DNA of 5,053 nucleotides from Halococcaceae archaeon (GTDB lineage Archaea > Halobacteriota > Halobacteria > Halobacteriales > Halalkalicoccaceae). Numbering within the stretch: position 1 is the stretch's first letter; each line of letters opens with the position of its first letter. The notes under the pieces are model-generated. The model saw only the letters and a program-made list of their open reading frames with translations. It did no database searches and had not been told where the DNA came from. Shown here one piece after another: positions 4,897-5,053 of this stretch. A program made the position numbers and the translations under genes. The DNA is taken from assembly GCA_007128515.1 (NCBI GenBank), contig SKXI01000442.1, positions 1 to 5,053 on the forward strand, written 5' to 3'.

Positions 4897-5053
4897 CCGG
4901 GTTCGATCCGTTCGGCAGACAGGTCTTCGACCGCAACGCGTACCGGGCGGTGGAGTCGGCGCGCACGATAGCGGTGGTGAACCCGGCGACCGAGGAGCGG
5001 ATAGGGGAGATCGCGGTCTGTGAGGAATCGGAGGTAGAGCGGGTGGTCGAGCA
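4893..5053 (+). CDS. Aldehyde dehydrogenase, N-terminal 53 residues (runs off the window)
   Basis: The family oxidises aldehydes to acids with NAD(P) through a Cys thiohemiacetal; the catalytic Cys and Glu lie beyond the window edge. The visible part has the N-terminal landmark VVNPATEERIGEIAVCEESE (28-47), the usual NPATxExIGxVxV strand pair, followed by the start of the helix VERVVE. The GTG start at 4893 is preceded by GGGGAG (4879-4884) at 8 nt and overlaps the upstream stop as GTGA. About 28 residues before NPAT is a normal spacing. The substrate is unknown. Because it is co-transcribed with a glycosyltransferase and lies near a lysine dehydrogenase-like gene, an amino-acid semialdehyde is one possibility (inference). 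Confidence 0.83.
   Translation, partial: MTGFDPFGRQVFDRNAYRAVESARTIAVVNPATEERIGEIAVCEESEVERVVE

Overview
The window looks like chromosomal DNA from a haloarchaeon (class Halobacteria). The DNA is GC-rich, the coding regions use GAC, GAG and GTC codons heavily, and the predicted proteins are acidic. The promoter signals are archaeal: short T-rich or TTAATA elements about 25 nt before an ATG, with little or no 5' leader. Two genes have GGAGG or GAGGTG ribosome binding sites that match an archaeal anti-Shine-Dalgarno sequence. I see no rRNA, tRNA, CRISPR array, transposase or phage gene.

Left part (1-689): on the minus strand lies the decayed C-terminal third of a 2,3-bisphosphoglycerate-independent phosphoglycerate mutase gene (gpmI). 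It has lost its 5' end and carries three one-base frameshifts, a 24-nt in-frame insertion and a substitution in a metal-binding motif. Its broken 5' end lies just upstream of the next gene's promoter. That gene, on the plus strand (690-1958), encodes a haloarchaeal NurA-type 5'-3' nuclease of 422 residues and is probably transcribed leaderless from a T-rich TATA-like element. Its partner helicase gene herA is not in the window.

Middle (1959-2203): a gene-free 245 bp that is rich in structure. A 73-nt imperfect palindrome follows the nurA stop, then come a small hairpin and a C9 run, then two interleaved inverted repeats with H-type pseudoknot geometry just before the next gene.

Right part (2204-5053), all plus strand: a saccharopine dehydrogenase/lysine dehydrogenase-like NAD(P)-dependent oxidoreductase; a 136-nt control region; a GT1 (UGT/MGT-type) glycosyltransferase; a 41-codon small ORF; and the first 53 codons of an aldehyde dehydrogenase that runs off the window. 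The last three overlap at their starts and stops and should form one translationally coupled operon. The control region has four CACCGTR heptamers arranged as two palindromes around a TTAATA promoter element. It also has a 17-codon mini-ORF whose start sits where a leaderless transcript should begin and whose stop overlaps the glycosyltransferase start (ATGA).

How the genes could work together is inference. An amino-acid dehydrogenase of this family plus an aldehyde dehydrogenase resembles the two-step oxidation of lysine to aminoadipate through a semialdehyde. A glycosyltransferase and a small acidic protein between them suggest instead, or in addition, a small glycosylated metabolite. The glycosyltransferase lacks both the usual N-terminal catalytic His and the Gln of the donor-binding DQ pair, so its chemistry may not be standard. 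This right-hand gene group is the best candidate for an undescribed system here.
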